Shown: positions 17,737 to 26,082 of the stretch, piece by piece | How the letters are laid out: each line of letters begins with the position of its first letter | How positions within the stretch are numbered: position 1 is the first letter of the stretch | From: PALSA-270 sp963770245 | GTDB taxonomy: Bacteria > Acidobacteriota > Terriglobia > Terriglobales > Acidobacteriaceae | Direction: 5' to 3' | Length of the DNA: 64,000 bases | NCBI GenBank assembly: GCA_963770245.1 | Contig: CAVYOX010000014.1 | Span: forward strand, 124,001-188,000 | Notes under the pieces: model-generated | Told to the model about the DNA's origin: nothing | The model's input: the letters and a program-made list of their open reading frames with translations, nothing else | Database searches by the model: none | Program-made: the position numbers and the translations under genes

Positions 17737-18081
17737 CGTTGGATAAAAACCAAATTCTCTATTCTCCTGTCATTGTCATTGTTTTCTCTCCATTCCGCTC
17801 GAAACATTCGCTATCCGAGCGACGGCAGGCATCTTACGAGTTCCGGAGCAGCCTTAGGGATGACAGAGCTCACGCTAGATTTCTCGGCAGACCTAAACGG
17901 CTACTCCTGAATCACCGGGGCTCGGAATCAGTCGGGTTGGACATTCGCCCAGCTGGCGAGCTGCTGGGCCGTCTTTGCAACCTCAGTTCCTCATTGTGAA
18001 TCCACCCTCTTCAGGGAAACATCTGATGCACTATCGAGTAAGCTCGTTTCTTGATTGTTTGGATGGTTCGAGAGTCGCTCA
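17737..18081. other. Intergenic stretch before the signalling operon
   Basis: 345 bases without a supported gene. An 88-codon frame (17733-17999) has erratic composition and no ribosome site. The region should hold the promoter for the operon starting at 18082; no clear -35/-10 pair was picked out by eye. Confidence 0.4.
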
Positions 18082-19755
18082 ATGGCAAAGCCGGTAATCC
18101 TGACCGTGGATGACGATCCCGATGTGTTGCGCGCGATCGAGCGCGATCTGCGTCAGCGGTACAGCGATCGCTACCGGATTCTGCGGGCAGAGTCCGGCAT
18201 GGCTGCTCTCGATCTGCTACGGCGCTTGCAGCAGCGGAATGATTCCGTCGCTTTATTCTTGATCGACCATCGCATGCCAGAAATGAATGGCGTCGATACC
18301 CTGCTGGCGGCGATGAAAATTTATCCCAACACCAAACGGGTGCTGCTCACCGCGTACGCGGATACAGAAGCTGCCATCAAGGCGATCAATTCGGTTCAGC
18401 TGAATCACTATCTCTTGAAGCCGTGGGACCCCCCCGAGCAACATCTCTATCCCGTGCTGGATGATCTGCTCGATGATTGGTACGCTGACTATCATCCCGC
18501 CTTCGACGGAGTTCGGGTGCTCGGAACGCGCTGGTCGTCAAAGTCCTACGACGTGCGTAATTTTCTGGCGCGCAACCAGGTGCCTTATCAGTGGCTGGAC
18601 GCAGACGCGGCCGAGCGCGAACCCGAAGTGAAGCGTCTGGTCGAAAGCCTGAAGCGGGAGGACCTTAAGCTGCCATTGGTGCTATTTCCGGACGGCAACC
18701 GCCTACCGGAGCCGAATACGCAACAGCTTGCTGAAAAGCTAGGACTGCGTACCCGCGCCGGGCTGGAGTTTTACGACCTCGCGATTCTGGGCGGTGGCCC
18801 GGCGGGTCTGGCGGCCGCAGTGTATGGTGCCTCCGAAGGGTTGAAAACGGTAATGGTCGAACGAGAAGCGCCCGGTGGGCAGGCGGGATTGAGTTCGCGC
18901 ATCGAGAATTACCTAGGATTCCCGTCGGGATTGTCGGGCGCTGATCTGGCTCGCCGAGCGGTAGCGCAGGCACGGCGCTTCGGAGTGGAAATTGTGTCTC
19001 CGCAAGAGGCCACTTCGATTCGGGTCGAGGGGCCTTATCGCTACGTGCGACTGAGCGACGGGAGCGAACTTTCCTGCCATGCGTTGCTGCTGGCCATGGG
19101 TGTGCAGTGGAGAAAACTCGATGTGCCGGGCATGGATCGCCTGCAGGGCGCTGGCGTGTACTATGGCGGTGGGCCCACGGAAGCGATCTCGTGTCGAGAC
19201 GAAGACGTATACATTATCGGCGGTGCAAACTCCGCCGGCCAAGCCGCCATGTTCCTTTCGAGGTATGCGCGAAAAGTTGTCATGCTCGTGCGTGGCGATT
19301 CGCTGGCCGCCAGTATGTCGCAGTACTTAATCGATCAGATCAAGGAGACGAGTAATATCCAGGTGGAATATGGCAGCCGCGTGGCTGAAGTGCACGGAGA
19401 AGATCACTTGGAATCGATTTCGATCCGTTGCGACCAGACGGGTGACACTACGCAGGTTCCAGCCGCCGCGTTGTTCATTTTTATTGGGGCGGAACCACGC
19501 ACGGCGTGGCTGGACGGAACCGTGGAGCGGGATTCGCTGGGCTTCGTTCTGACCGGTCCCGACCTCATGCGCGACGGCAAGCGACCCAAGGGCTGGTTGC
19601 TGGAGCGCGACCCCGCGCTGCTCGAAACCAATATTCCCGGTCTTTTCGCGGTGGGGGACGTGCGCCACGGTTCGATCAAGCGCGTGGCTTCGGGCGTGGG
19701 CGAGGGATCGATTGCGATTCAATTCGTTCACCAGTACTTGAGCAAGGTTTCATGA
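18082..19755 (+). CDS. Response regulator fused to thioredoxin-reductase-like flavoprotein without redox CxxC
   Basis: A 557-residue fusion. Residues 1-125 are a receiver with an intact acidic pocket (VDDDPD), phosphoacceptor Asp in FLIDHRMPEMNG and the invariant Lys in YLLKPWD. Residues 140-220 resemble a glutaredoxin-like unit (VRNFLARNQVPYQWLDAD) whose CxxC is replaced by WSSKSY. From about 230 comes a thioredoxin-reductase-type core: FAD motif AILGGGPAGLAAAVYG, GGQAGLSSRIENYLGFP, pyridine-nucleotide motif VYIIGGANSAGQAA and C-terminal GLFAVGDVRHGS. The catalytic CATC of thioredoxin reductase is absent; YYGGGPTEA stands at that place. It probably binds FAD and NAD(P)H, but its acceptor is unknown. 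The next gene overlaps by four bases. ATG 18082 is chosen because the receiver begins there. Confidence 0.88.
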   Translation: MAKPVILTVDDDPDVLRAIERDLRQRYSDRYRILRAESGMAALDLLRRLQQRNDSVALFLIDHRMPEMNGVDTLLAAMKIYPNTKRVLLTAYADTEAAIKAINSVQLNHYLLKPWDPPEQHLYPVLDDLLDDWYADYHPAFDGVRVLGTRWSSKSYDVRNFLARNQVPYQWLDADAAEREPEVKRLVESLKREDLKLPLVLFPDGNRLPEPNTQQLAEKLGLRTRAGLEFYDLAILGGGPAGLAAAVYGASEGLKTVMVEREAPGGQAGLSSRIENYLGFPSGLSGADLARRAVAQARRFGVEIVSPQEATSIRVEGPYRYVRLSDGSELSCHALLLAMGVQWRKLDVPGMDRLQGAGVYYGGGPTEAISCRDEDVYIIGGANSAGQAAMFLSRYARKVVMLVRGDSLAASMSQYLIDQIKETSNIQVEYGSRVAEVHGEDHLESISIRCDQTGDTTQVPAAALFIFIGAEPRTAWLDGTVERDSLGFVLTGPDLMRDGKRPKGWLLERDPALLETNIPGLFAVGDVRHGSIKRVASGVGEGSIAIQFVHQYLSKVS

Positions 19756-21191
19756 TGCCCGGTAGTGAACTGGCAAAACCGGCGAACCGCGGCGAAGGCG
19801 ACTCCCTGCAAGGGGCGTTGCGAAAGATCCCGATTTTTGCTGACCTCAGCGAGGAGCAGCTCGATTGGTTCGTCTCGAAATCGGAAGACGTGCGCTCGGC
19901 ATCAGGGGAAATCGTGGTTCATGCCGGCGAACCGGCCGACGTGTTGGTCGTGCTGGTTGAAGGCGAAATGCGCGGTCGGCGGGCCGACTCTTCGGTTTAC
20001 ATAGTTCATGCCGGCCAAGTCACGGGTATGCTGCCGTTCTCGCGGCTGACCGTGTTTCCAGTGTCCTTTCATGCCTTTGGACCGACTCGCCTTGTCCGCT
20101 TTCCCAAAGACCGCTTTCCCGAGATGATGGAGCGAATCCCGCAGCTGACGCCCCGCTTGGTGGGAGTGCTGGCGGACCGGATTCGCGAAGTGAGCCGGGT
20201 TGACCAGCAGCGCGACAAGTTGATGGCACTCGGAAAGCTTTCCGCCGGACTCGCCCACGAATTGAACAATCCCGCATCTGCGGCGCGGCGGGCAGCCGAA
20301 GGATTGCGACAATGTATGCACGATCTGCGCGCCGCCAACGCCAAACTAGACAAGCTCGGGGTATCGCCAGAACAGCGTTCCTTCCTGGCGGAGTTTGAAG
20401 ACCAGGTGATCGAGAAACTGACGTCCGCGCCTTCGCTCGACTCCCTGGTGCAAAGCGATCTCGAGGATTCATTGATGGCATGGCTAGAGCAGCACGATAT
20501 TCCTCAAGCTTCCAGATTCGCCGCCGGACTGGTGGAGGCGAACGTGAAGCGGGACGCGCTCGAGCGGCTTTTCCGCAGGTTTGATGCGGGGGTGCGCCAG
20601 GACGCCCTGGCCAGGATTGTTGCAGCGCTGAGTGCGGAGAGATTGACCCGTGAGATTGAAGCCGCGACTGGCCGCATATCCGAACTGGTGCGAGCGGTCA
20701 AAGAATATTCGTACATGGACCAACTGCCGGAGCAGGAGATTGACGTTCATCAGGGCATCGAGAATACACTCACCATGCTGAAGTTCCGGCTTAAGAAGGG
20801 CGTCACCATCAGGCGCGAGTACGACAATACGCTGCCGCAAATATTTGCCCACGGGAGCGAATTGAACCAGGTGTGGACCAATCTCATCGACAACGCGATT
20901 GATGCCATGGGCGGTAAGGGTGAATTGAGGATCCGTACTTCGCTCGAATTGGATAGAGTACTGGTGGAAATCATCGACAACGGACCGGGTATTCCGGAGG
21001 AAGTGAAGGCCCATATCTTTGAGCCGTTCTTCACCACGAAAGAAGTCGGAGAGGGCACCGGGCTTGGCTTAGATACAGTGTATCGAATCGTGCAAAGTCT
21101 TCACGGCGATGTGCGGTTTGAATCCAAGCCGGGGGTGACCGACTTTCAAGTGCGGCTGCCGCTGCGACAACCGAAAGGAGGGACGTTGTGA
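19752..21191 (+). CDS. Cyclic-nucleotide-binding-domain histidine kinase
   Basis: A 479-residue soluble kinase. Residues 20-130 form a cNMP-binding-like domain (LRKIPIFADLSEEQLDWFV at its start), though the phosphate-binding cassette is weak, so the ligand is uncertain. A dimerisation helix carries the phosphoacceptor His near residue 168 (SAGLAHELNNPASAARR). The ATPase domain shows the N box (LTNLIDNAIDAM, near 376), G1 (EIIDNGPGI), F (IFEPFFTTK) and G2 (GEGTGLGLDT). No membrane segment, so it should sense a cytoplasmic signal. The start overlaps the stop of the receiver-flavoprotein gene (ATGATG/TGA), which makes the receiver its likely partner. Confidence 0.9.
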   Translation: MMPGSELAKPANRGEGDSLQGALRKIPIFADLSEEQLDWFVSKSEDVRSASGEIVVHAGEPADVLVVLVEGEMRGRRADSSVYIVHAGQVTGMLPFSRLTVFPVSFHAFGPTRLVRFPKDRFPEMMERIPQLTPRLVGVLADRIREVSRVDQQRDKLMALGKLSAGLAHELNNPASAARRAAEGLRQCMHDLRAANAKLDKLGVSPEQRSFLAEFEDQVIEKLTSAPSLDSLVQSDLEDSLMAWLEQHDIPQASRFAAGLVEANVKRDALERLFRRFDAGVRQDALARIVAALSAERLTREIEAATGRISELVRAVKEYSYMDQLPEQEIDVHQGIENTLTMLKFRLKKGVTIRREYDNTLPQIFAHGSELNQVWTNLIDNAIDAMGGKGELRIRTSLELDRVLVEIIDNGPGIPEEVKAHIFEPFFTTKEVGEGTGLGLDTVYRIVQSLHGDVRFESKPGVTDFQVRLPLRQPKGGTL

Positions 21192-21451
21192 CTGAGTGCA
21201 CTCATCTCGATCAAATCAAGAAGGTGAAACCGCACACCAACGGCTGTGAAGAGTGCCTCAAGATGGGCGACAGATGGGTGCATCTTCGCCTGTGCTTGGA
21301 ATGCGGGCACGTCGGCTGCTGCGATTCGTCAAAGAATAAACACGCCACCAAACACTTCCAATCGACCAAGCACCCTATCATGCGATCGAGCGAGCCCGGG
21401 GAAAACTGGGGCTGGTGCTACATCGATGAAGTTGAATTGGATTTTGCCTGA
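21188..21451 (+). CDS. UBP-type zinc-finger protein
   Basis: An 87-residue protein almost wholly made of a UBP zinc finger: CTHLDQI near the start, CEECLKMGDRWVHLRLCLEC, GHVGCCDSSKNKHATKHF and TKHPI supply the Cys/His ligands. In eukaryotes this fold binds the C-terminal tail of ubiquitin; in bacteria its partner is not known. The GTG start overlaps the kinase stop by four bases, so it is expressed with the kinase/flavoprotein pair. The aromatic C-terminus (WGWCYIDEVELDF) is typical of bacterial members. I infer a role in binding a free protein or peptide C-terminus. Confidence 0.9.
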   Translation: MTECTHLDQIKKVKPHTNGCEECLKMGDRWVHLRLCLECGHVGCCDSSKNKHATKHFQSTKHPIMRSSEPGENWGWCYIDEVELDFA

Positions 21452-21468
21452 CGTGAGGAGCTTGACGG

Positions 21469-22059
21469 ATGTTTGAGAGCATTCTCTGCCAAGTAACCGA
21501 ATACGATCCTGACGTTCTTGAGCCTTTGATTGGTCTGGCAGTCGAAATTGCCCGTGAGGGTCGAGAGGGACGACGCGTTGGCACGTTGTTCACGCTCGGA
21601 GATGAGGACGCCGTGCTCGCCCGATCGAGACCCCTGATTCTGGATCCGTTGTTCGGGCATCCTGAGTCGTCGCGCCACGTTACCAATCTCAATCTCCGCG
21701 GAACCGTCAAGGAATTGGCGCAACTGGATGGCGGATTCGTCGTGAGCCACGGTGGAATTGTCCTTTCCGCCTGCCGCTATCTCGATGCCGTGGCCGCCGA
21801 GGTCGATGTGCCGCTCGGACTCGGCAGCCGACACATTGCCGCCGCCAATATGAGTGCTGTGACCAAGGCGGTGGGCATCGTGGTTTCTGAGAGTTCGGTG
21901 GTGCGGCTTTTCTGTCACGGACAACTGGTGGGCGAAATCATTCCCGAACTGTGGATGATGGATCACGCCGCCCACCTTCGGGGCGCGGTCAAGAAGGAGC
22001 AAGTCGGCGAGTTGACGGTGCTGACACCAAATCGACGACAAGCCTCTACTCCGAAGTGA
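21469..22059 (+). CDS. Stand-alone diadenylate cyclase (DAC / DisA_N) domain protein
   Basis: A 196-residue protein with the DAC-domain signature: LAQLDGGFVVSHGGIVLSAC (the DGA motif, here DGG) and GLGSRHIAAANMSAVTKAVG (the RHxAA motif), followed by GIVVSESSVVRLFCHGQL. Family members make cyclic di-AMP from two ATP. The N-terminal 60 residues are not the usual DisA or CdaA regions, and no membrane helices or DNA-binding domain are present, so it is closest in layout to short DacZ-like proteins. It starts 17 bases after the zinc-finger gene, on the same strand. Activity is likely but the Gly substitution should be tested. Confidence 0.8.
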   Translation: MFESILCQVTEYDPDVLEPLIGLAVEIAREGREGRRVGTLFTLGDEDAVLARSRPLILDPLFGHPESSRHVTNLNLRGTVKELAQLDGGFVVSHGGIVLSACRYLDAVAAEVDVPLGLGSRHIAAANMSAVTKAVGIVVSESSVVRLFCHGQLVGEIIPELWMMDHAAHLRGAVKKEQVGELTVLTPNRRQASTPK

Positions 22060-22090
22060 AGGAAAAGCCGTTGCGATAGGGAAAGAACTC

Positions 22091-22339
22091 ATGACAACAC
22101 TGCAGGAGTTCCGATGCGAAGTCTGTGGAATCGTGACCAGTCATCCCGTCCACTGGTTTGTGATTCAATGTGGAGATTCCGAGCTTACGGTGCACCGCTG
22201 GAATTCCGAGGCCGCCAACGCGGCCGGGGCCCGGCACTACTGCGGCGAAGCCCACGCCGAGGTGTATATCAGCCGCTGGTTTGACACGATCTGCACGCCA
22301 CCCAAGCCAAACTTCGGGAGGGTGTCCCCGGCGCAGTAA
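22091..22339 (+). CDS. Small conserved Cys/His protein
   Basis: An 82-residue protein (CEVCGIVTSHPVHWFVIQCG, then HYCGEAHAEVYISRWFD). The CxxC and later C and H residues could hold one zinc. It begins 31 bases after the DAC gene and may be the last member of the operon. It lacks a recognised family. The following 246 bases to the next gene hold no convincing frame. Confidence 0.6.
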   Translation: MTTLQEFRCEVCGIVTSHPVHWFVIQCGDSELTVHRWNSEAANAAGARHYCGEAHAEVYISRWFDTICTPPKPNFGRVSPAQ

Positions 22340-22585
22340 CGTCGTGCGCGCCGCTCTGCAGCGGATCGCCGTCTGTACCACCCGTTGCGCTTTTTCGCCC
22401 TTCCACGGAGTGCCACGGGGGAAGGGGCACTCCATGGCGTGCGGGCGTGCGAGTCCCGCGGCCTGAATCGCCGGCACACGAATCACGCTGCAAAGAAGCG
22501 CTCGAAAAGACGCACACGCTTCCTGTGGGCGCGGAGTGCCCGAATTGTCCTTCGCGAGTTCCACGCAAGCCCGGACGTAGAACGA

Positions 22586-23419
22586 CTACCTGACCGCCCT
22601 CGAGACGGGCGCACGTTGGTCGACGGCGCGGAACCCGTCGGGTAGCGCGAAGAGTTTCGGGTCGGGCTCCGAAAGACTGAGGTTGGTGACGGTGAAGGTC
22701 TGTGTGCCGAAGCGCGGATCGATCACCTTGGAAAGCAAGTTGATTCCCAGTTGCGGGGAATACCAAAACTCTCGTTCGACATTGAAATTGTTGTCATTTC
22801 CAAAAACGCCGGGCTTGTAAGTGGTGGTGATCCTCGTGCCCACTGTGTCCAGGCCTTCGATCGATCCATTCCCGAGATCTTCGTGATTCACGAATCCGGT
22901 ATCGTTAGGCAGCTGTACGGTTCTTGTCCCCCGCACTTCTTGGACGACTGACGCCGCATCTGTATAGTTCGTCACCTCACAGACATGCCGCCCGTCCATC
23001 ATGCAGGTGTGGACCGTATGCTGAATGGGATCGCCGATTTGAATCGCGGTCATCATGGATTTCTGTCGGCCGTTTTTCGGGACCAGGGCCCAACGCTCCT
23101 CGTAGATGCGTCCCTGGCTGTCACGCGCGATACGACGTTCGTTCTCGAGAGTGGTGGTGCCGCCATCGGACATCGTGCGCACCCACTCCGTCTGCAGCAA
23201 CGTCGTGAACGGTGCGTTGGGCGCGGGAGAGATCACGATGCTCTCGAGCGTCTCGCGAACACCTCCGTCTGGTTGCCGGGTTGCACTCTGCCGTTCGGTC
23301 ACATCCGATTGTCCGTGCAAGGTGACGGGGACAAGAAGCGAGGAGAGGAGAAGCGAGGAGAGGAGAAGTGAGGAGAGGAGAAGTGAGGAGAGGAGAAGCG
23401 AGAACACAATTGCACGCAT
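22586..23419 (-). CDS. Secreted hypothetical protein with repeat-expanded signal peptide
   Basis: A 277-residue exported protein. The signal peptide starts at ATG 23419 and its hydrophobic core is four copies of SSLLL, encoded by 15-bp tandem repeats. The mature part contains ISPAPNAPFTTLLQTEWV, TTTLENERRIARDSQGRIYE and EFWYSPQLGINLLSKVIDPR. It resembles a group of exported acidobacterial proteins, often with many paralogues, whose function is not known. An in-frame ATG at 23551 is rejected because it would bury the signal sequence. Confidence 0.75.
   Translation of the reverse strand: MRAIVFSLLLSSLLLSSLLLSSLLLSSLLVPVTLHGQSDVTERQSATRQPDGGVRETLESIVISPAPNAPFTTLLQTEWVRTMSDGGTTTLENERRIARDSQGRIYEERWALVPKNGRQKSMMTAIQIGDPIQHTVHTCMMDGRHVCEVTNYTDAASVVQEVRGTRTVQLPNDTGFVNHEDLGNGSIEGLDTVGTRITTTYKPGVFGNDNNFNVEREFWYSPQLGINLLSKVIDPRFGTQTFTVTNLSLSEPDPKLFALPDGFRAVDQRAPVSRAVR
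23335..23402. repeat. 15-bp tandem repeat inside a signal-peptide coding region
   Basis: Four full copies of GAAGYGAGGAGAGGA (copies 1-2 with C, copies 3-4 with T at the variable base) plus eight more bases. On the minus strand each copy encodes SSLLL. Because the unit is a multiple of three, copy-number changes keep the reading frame and only alter the length of the hydrophobic core. Confidence 0.9.
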
Positions 23420-23776
23420 AGTCGTACCCACCACAGACCCACCACAGTAGTTCTTCGATGACGTTTTCGCAAGCGGGTCCTTCTGGTGAACGCTCCCGAT
23501 GGAGCTGTGCTCCTGCAGCTGGCGGGAAGGCTTGTCGTGAGCATCGCACACGATTCGGGTATCCTCGGTTCTCGCAACCTGCGTAGCCTCTCGAGTGTAT
23601 CCAAGTGGGGATTCAGCGCAGCGAAAATCCGACTCATCGCGACCCGGCCCTCCCCCGCGCCTTCAAGGGGACTCCTAGGCTCCAAACGGTGGGGTCGAGA
23701 CCTCGCCGGCTGGCCTCCCGCAGGCGCCCACCAAAGTTGCCAGGAAACAGGGCAACCCTGATAGTCTGTTGATCTC
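23420..23776. other. Divergent intergenic region
   Basis: 357 bases between the exported protein (minus) and the LacI-type regulator (plus); should carry both promoters. No gene, RNA or clear palindrome was recognised. Confidence 0.4.
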
Positions 23777-24889
23777 ATGCCGCGGAAGCCATCAGGCAAT
23801 CCGACGATCGCAGATGTCGCCCGGGAGTGTGGCGTCGGCGCTATGACCGTTTCCCGCGTGGTGAATGGCGGCAAACTGGTGAGCGCCGCTAAGGTCGCGC
23901 GGGTTCGCGCAGCCATTGCCAAGCTTGGCTACGAACCGAATGAAGCCGCCCGGATTCTCAAGGGGCAGGTGCCTCGAACGATTGGCCTGATCGTTCCCGA
24001 CCTGGCGGATCCCTTCTTCTCCACCTGCGCGCATGCGGTGCAGCGGATGGCGGCAAAACACGGGTATACAACCTTGCTTCTGGCCTCGGAACGCAATCGG
24101 GCCCGCGAGGCGAAAGAACTCGTGATTATGAAATCGCGGAACATCGCTGGAATTCTGATTGTTCCCACCGATGCCGCATGCATCGCACAATTGCAGGATA
24201 TGCGAGCTCGGGATGTTCCTGTTGTCATGCTGGACCGCACCTTCCCGGGATTGGATGCGGGCGAGGTCACGGTGGAAAACGAGGAAGGGACCCGCGGAGC
24301 CGTGAACCATCTGGTGGATCACGGACATCGCAGCATTCTCTGCGTGGGCTATGACCGCCAGTTCAACTCCATCGCGCAACGCATCTCTGGCTATGAAAAG
24401 GCCATGAATGACGCCGGACTCAAACCGCAGTTCCTGATTGTCGAGGATGATTCCGGTTTGGGATCAAGGGTATTGAGGAGGCTGCAGTCTGCCAAGCCTC
24501 CCTCCGCCCTGTTCGCCCTGAATAACGTGGCCACGACTCGTATTCTCCACGTTCTACAGCGGGAAAACATTCAAGTGCCGGACGAGGTCGCAATCATTGG
24601 GTTCGACGACTTCGAATTGGCGCCTCTGCTCGCTGTACCCCTTACCGCGGTTCGCCAACCCGCCGCTGAGCTCGGTCGAAGCGCCACTCGGATGTTGTTG
24701 CAGTGGATTCGTTCTGGGACCTCGGGCGCACGATCATTCAGTATGCAGGTCGTGCTGCCGACTGAGCTGATCATTCGTCGTTCCTGTGGATGCGGTCTCG
24801 GACGCAAAATCGGAGTGGATGGAAGCCAGAGCATTTCGAGCGCGCCGGCTTCCGCCGAGGAACCGATCCCCTTTCCTAGCGTGTCTTGA
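23777..24889 (+). CDS. LacI-family transcriptional regulator
   Basis: A 370-residue regulator. The N-terminal helix-turn-helix and hinge read PTIADVARECGVGAMTVSRV (about residues 8-27), followed by the periplasmic-binding-protein-like sensor (RTIGLIVPDLADPFFSTC, MLDRTFPG, GHRSILCVGYD, DEVAIIGFDDFELAP). The C-terminus is about 30 residues longer than usual and Ser/Pro-rich. It sits directly before a ROK gene and the sugar isomerase/oxidoreductase group, so it most likely controls them in response to a sugar. Confidence 0.93.
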   Translation: MPRKPSGNPTIADVARECGVGAMTVSRVVNGGKLVSAAKVARVRAAIAKLGYEPNEAARILKGQVPRTIGLIVPDLADPFFSTCAHAVQRMAAKHGYTTLLLASERNRAREAKELVIMKSRNIAGILIVPTDAACIAQLQDMRARDVPVVMLDRTFPGLDAGEVTVENEEGTRGAVNHLVDHGHRSILCVGYDRQFNSIAQRISGYEKAMNDAGLKPQFLIVEDDSGLGSRVLRRLQSAKPPSALFALNNVATTRILHVLQRENIQVPDEVAIIGFDDFELAPLLAVPLTAVRQPAAELGRSATRMLLQWIRSGTSGARSFSMQVVLPTELIIRRSCGCGLGRKIGVDGSQSISSAPASAEEPIPFPSVS

Positions 24890-24949
24890 TCTCTCGGAGC
24901 GCAAGCAGAGCGGCGGGTATACTGTTAAGCGCTGGCAACGGGGTTTTCC

Positions 24950-25876
24950 TTGTCTGAAGAGGGCAAGAATCAGATTCTGGTTTTCGACGTTGGAGGCAGC
25001 CACATTGCCGCCAGCGTTTTCAGCCCCATGGGCATGACTCTCGGTCCCCTCAGCACCGTGCCAGTCCCGGCAAGCGCCAGTCCCGCAGAATTCTTTGGTG
25101 CATTTGAGTCTCTCACCAAGACTGTGCTGCTGGCCCCAGTTTTGCCAGACGGGGTTGCTATCGCCATGCCGAATCCGTTTGATTCGGAGCGTGGCGTCAG
25201 CCACATGAAGCATAAGTACCAGCAGCTTTATGGAATCCCGTTGCGTCCGGGGCTGGCGGAACGGCTCCGATGCGACCCCGACCGTATTCACTTCCTGAAT
25301 GATGCAGCGGCCTTCTTGATTGGCGAGCTTGCTAAGGGAGCTGCCACTGGGATGTGCCGTTCCGTCGGTATTACCCTGGGAACCGGTGTCGGATCGGCAT
25401 TTGCGGTAGACGGGAAGATCGTGGTCAAGGGCCGCGGCGTTCCGCCGGGCGGCGAGATATGGGATCTTCCTTATCGCGACAGCATAGTCGAGGACGTGAT
25501 TTCCACTTCCGCGATCCAGCGGATGTATGAGCAGCTGTCTGGCATTCGTGCCGAGGTTCGCGAAATTGCTATCCTGGGATCGGAACACCCGCAGGTGCGA
25601 CAAACGTTTGAGCGCTTCGGAACCGAATTGGGCAAGGTCTTGCGGTGTACGTGTCTCGAATTTGGCCCAGAACGAATTGTTTTAGGGGGAGGAATTTCGC
25701 GCTCTGCCGGGCTTTTCCTGCCCAGTGCCGAGATGGAATTGGTGAATACTGGAATCCAGTTGCGCGTCTCCGAATTGTTTGAGCGGGCTCCGTTGATTGG
25801 TGCGGGAGTTAGCTGGAAGCAGAAAGACCTGGCAGAAACAAAGCCGCCCAAGAGGGAACCAACCAGTGTGGCCTAG
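24950..25876 (+). CDS. ROK-family sugar kinase-like protein without zinc motif
   Basis: A 308-residue protein with the ASKHA fold: phosphate-1 loop ILVFDVGGSHIAAS, connect segment FLNDAAAFLIGE with the catalytic-type Asp, phosphate-2 GITLGTGVGSAFAV and adenosine motif IVLGGGISRS. The zinc-binding CxCGxxGC cluster of classical ROK kinases is replaced by PPGGEIWDLPYRDS. There is no DNA-binding domain, so a kinase role is favoured over a repressor role. TTG 24950 is used as start because the fold begins there; its ribosome site is poor. It follows the LacI gene by 60 bases. Confidence 0.8.
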   Translation: MSEEGKNQILVFDVGGSHIAASVFSPMGMTLGPLSTVPVPASASPAEFFGAFESLTKTVLLAPVLPDGVAIAMPNPFDSERGVSHMKHKYQQLYGIPLRPGLAERLRCDPDRIHFLNDAAAFLIGELAKGAATGMCRSVGITLGTGVGSAFAVDGKIVVKGRGVPPGGEIWDLPYRDSIVEDVISTSAIQRMYEQLSGIRAEVREIAILGSEHPQVRQTFERFGTELGKVLRCTCLEFGPERIVLGGGISRSAGLFLPSAEMELVNTGIQLRVSELFERAPLIGAGVSWKQKDLAETKPPKREPTSVA

Positions 25877-26002
25877 GGGTTCCAATCCTTGGTACTTCGT
25901 TGTTCTAGCCGTCGCCCGAGATAAGCGACCTGCTCGGGCAGCTGAGGTGAAGTTCCCGGTCCTGGCAAAATCTTTCTCGCCTTGCTCCTCCGTTCCGGTG
26001 CG

Positions 26003-26008
26003 TATAAT
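26003..26008 (+). promoter_or_regulatory. Probable -10 element for the sugar isomerase/oxidoreductase genes
   Basis: A perfect TATAAT about 75 bases before the first ATG. The best -35 candidate is TTGCTC at 25982-25987 with a 15-base spacer, which is suboptimal and may imply an activator or a weak promoter. Confidence 0.45.
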
Positions 26009-26082
26009 GCTGATGCGCTAAAGGCATTCCTGTCACAACGTGCTCGGAATTGCCAAGCCCGAATCTTTCCGGGGGACATTCC

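Noticed and set aside
17733..17999. 88-codon frame before the signalling operon
   Set aside because: Erratic composition, no ribosome site and no motif; treated as intergenic.
23335..23402. Possible CRISPR array
   Set aside because: The repeats are 15 bp, directly adjacent and without spacers; this is a simple tandem repeat in a coding region.
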